From NCBI RefSeq assembly GCF_003255815.1, contig NC_037682.1, forward strand, positions 4,528,030 through 4,592,029: 64,000 bases of DNA. The letters run 5' to 3'. Under the pieces are notes generated by a model. The model was not told the DNA's origin. It was given only the letters and a program-made list of their open reading frames with translations, and searched no databases. How positions within the stretch are numbered: the first letter of the stretch is position 1; every line of letters begins with the position of its first letter. The stretch comes from Theropithecus gelada. Lineage: Eukaryota; Chordata; Mammalia; Primates; Cercopithecidae. Shown one piece after another: positions 62,372 through 64,000 of the stretch. Both the position numbers and the translations under genes were made by a program.

Positions 62372-63768
62372 GTGGAAAATGCTTCAGTACTTTATTGAAA
62401 GAAAGCAATAAATAATACTGTGATAAAAATAGTTCAAAAGTAGACTGTACATACTTTGTTACATAATCAGGAAGTTCACAAAAGATTAATAGAAAAACAG
62501 AAGAGTAACAATGAATTGTACAAGTAAATTAAAAGCAGAAACCAACTGTGAAAAGACAGGCTGCCTCCACCTCTGTATCTGCTGCACAGGAAATACCACG
62601 CCATGGTCTGACACGCTTTGCTGGCTTTTTAATATGCCACTGAAAAAGTAAAAGCCACATCTGCAACTTACACAATCCAAAATGGCTATAACATCGAGGT
62701 CTAAAAATGTCCCACTAGGTTCATTCTTTAAACATGTTTACAAACAAATGTAAAAAGATGATTTACATAAGAAAAATAAGGCCTTTATTAGAGCTGCACT
62801 GCACTGCTTTCTGGGTCTCCTGCCTTCATCCGCTGTGTGCGCCGACTTGCAGAATGAGCGCGTGGTGCTTGGTGGCTGGCCCTAAGGGGAGCTACATGGG
62901 TGTCTCTCCACCCGCTCCCAAGGAGCAGAGGCAGGGAAGAGGGCGCAGGGGCTGGGCTGGTCCCCAGGTTACCCCATCCCAAGTCTCTCCAGCTGAGAGA
63001 ACTGCTCCCAGCTCACGGTCTCTGTCAGCCACTGAAGACAAGCTCCCCAAATCCAGAGACTAGGCTAGGAAAGCGTTAACCAGTGCTAGGGGCTTCTCAT
63101 AGTGTTGTGATAGTCTTTTCAGTCCACATTTTATTAGGAGCTGATATTTAACACCAGCTATTTTAAATCTGTTCATGCTGCAGAATAAAGCATTTCTTAC
63201 TAGAAAAAGTATAGTTAAGGTCAGTCATTAAAATACAATTGCTTGAAATTAGGTATGCTTATTTCAGAATGATTGCTGTAGAGCTAGGCTGCATCTGTAA
63301 AGGATAATGCACATTGCTTCTGTCATAATTTTATAAATGTAGTAAAATCCTTTTCATGGTTTATCATTAAAAAATTAATGATAATTACAATAAATGCATA
63401 ATTTACAAAAGCCCTCTATTTGTTCATAGGATTTATACATACAAGCATTACAGTACATTCATTTGAAAGACTAAAATTAGGTATAAGAAAATGATTTGAA
63501 AGGATATTTATAGCCTGGATATACATGAAAAAGTAAGTAACTATATAAATGAAGAGTCATAAGTTTACATAAATATAAGAAACATTAAATTCTAAAATAT
63601 TTTCTCTATGGTATTCATGAATTTTTCACTAATTAAAAACTCTGTAATAAAATATCTTAGGGTCCATATAACAAGTATTAACAGATTAAAGATTCCATTG
63701 GATTCTAAAATGTAGTCTTTGTTGGATTCAAATGCTGCGTAATCATCGGTAGAAGTAGTGTGGGTAAA
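62372..63768 (-). other. Probable terminal exon and 3' UTR of the next minus-strand gene (PPFIA1 by synteny)
   Basis: On the minus strand a strong 3' splice site (TTTGTGTTTATTTTCCAG) ends at 63769. The next 1.4 kb is AT-rich, contains no Alu and ends near an AATAAA (62391-62396), as a long terminal exon would. Phase 0 from the acceptor is open for 58 codons (FTHTTSTDDYAAFESNKDYI...) to a stop ending at 63592; another phase stops after about 8 codons. In human 11q13 the gene upstream of CTTN in the same direction is PPFIA1 (liprin-alpha-1), so its 3' end is the first candidate. I do not recognise the conserved liprin C-terminus here, and the distance to CTTN (about 8 kb) is shorter than I recall in human. 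Confidence 0.45.
62391..62396 (-). promoter_or_regulatory. Candidate poly(A) signal of the downstream-neighbour transcript
   Basis: AATAAA on the minus strand closes the repeat-free block that begins at the 63769 splice site. Other AATAAA hexamers on this strand occur at about 62,78x and 63,128, so alternative ends are possible. Confidence 0.4.
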
Positions 63769-64000
63769 CTGGAAAATAAACACAAACAAAAAGCCACTCA
63801 GTGCAGGCTGGGCCGTGCTGACGAAAGGGAGCTTCTGAGGCTGGGGCCCAAACGTCCCAACCCTGGCCCCTCCCCCTCCAGGACCGTCACTTTCTGTGCT
63901 GTAGCTGCTCTGAGAATCACTGGCTAGAACATCAAGGGCTATGCACATCAATGAGACAGTTCCTTGGCTGACTTCATTTTGGCTTACGTCTACAAGTTAC

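Overview
This is a stretch of primate nuclear genome, almost certainly from an Old World monkey (macaque, baboon or guenon group). Roughly a third of it is Alu sequence. At least three full-length Alus carry the diagnostic changes of the cercopithecid AluY lineage (reading CTCAAGCCTGTAATCC, CTAGCCAGGCGAGGTGGC and GAGATCCGGCCACTGCA, or their complements) and still have intact target-site duplications. The species cannot be fixed further from the sequence alone.

One gene dominates: a complete CTTN (cortactin) on the minus strand, from a CpG-island promoter near 54.6 kb to a poly(A) signal at 15.78 kb, about 39 kb. All 16 coding exons can be placed to the base. Their coding parts total 1,653 nt and encode 550 residues plus a stop, the length of full human cortactin with 6.5 repeats. 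In order the protein has an N-terminal acidic Arp2/3-binding region with DDW, six and a half 37-residue F-actin repeats, a charged helical segment, a proline/serine/threonine/tyrosine-rich segment with the Src and ERK sites, and a C-terminal SH3 domain. Exon 1 and a small candidate exon 2 (47,447-47,485) are non-coding. That gives the 18-exon numbering used here, in which exon 11 encodes repeat 6.

Layout: 1-15.7 kb is intergenic sequence beyond the CTTN 3' end, made of Alus, L2, old L1 pieces and a MaLR-type LTR. 15.77-17.35 kb is the last exon with its long 3' UTR. 17.35-54.6 kb is the rest of CTTN, with four intronic minisatellites. 53.6-55.0 kb is the CpG island, with a strongly strand-asymmetric degenerate repeat just inside intron 1. 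55.0-62.4 kb is an Alu-rich intergenic stretch. 62.4-63.77 kb is a repeat-free, AT-rich block with a 3' splice site at one end and a minus-strand AATAAA at the other. It looks like the terminal exon of the next minus-strand gene; by the human gene order at 11q13 this would be PPFIA1, but I could not confirm that from sequence.

I see no microbial-type system, CRISPR array, operon or undescribed protein-coding locus. The most interesting signals are: a GC (not GT) 5' splice site on exactly the exon known to be alternatively skipped in cortactin, with a 48-bp minisatellite in the intron before it; an exon structure in which exons 7 and 12 look like the two halves of one 111-nt repeat exon bracketing four whole ones; a perfect four-tract G5 motif two bases past the stop codon; a VNTR with higher-order structure; and an identical 144-bp duplication that includes half an Alu. 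Comparisons with human cortactin are made from memory and are marked as such.
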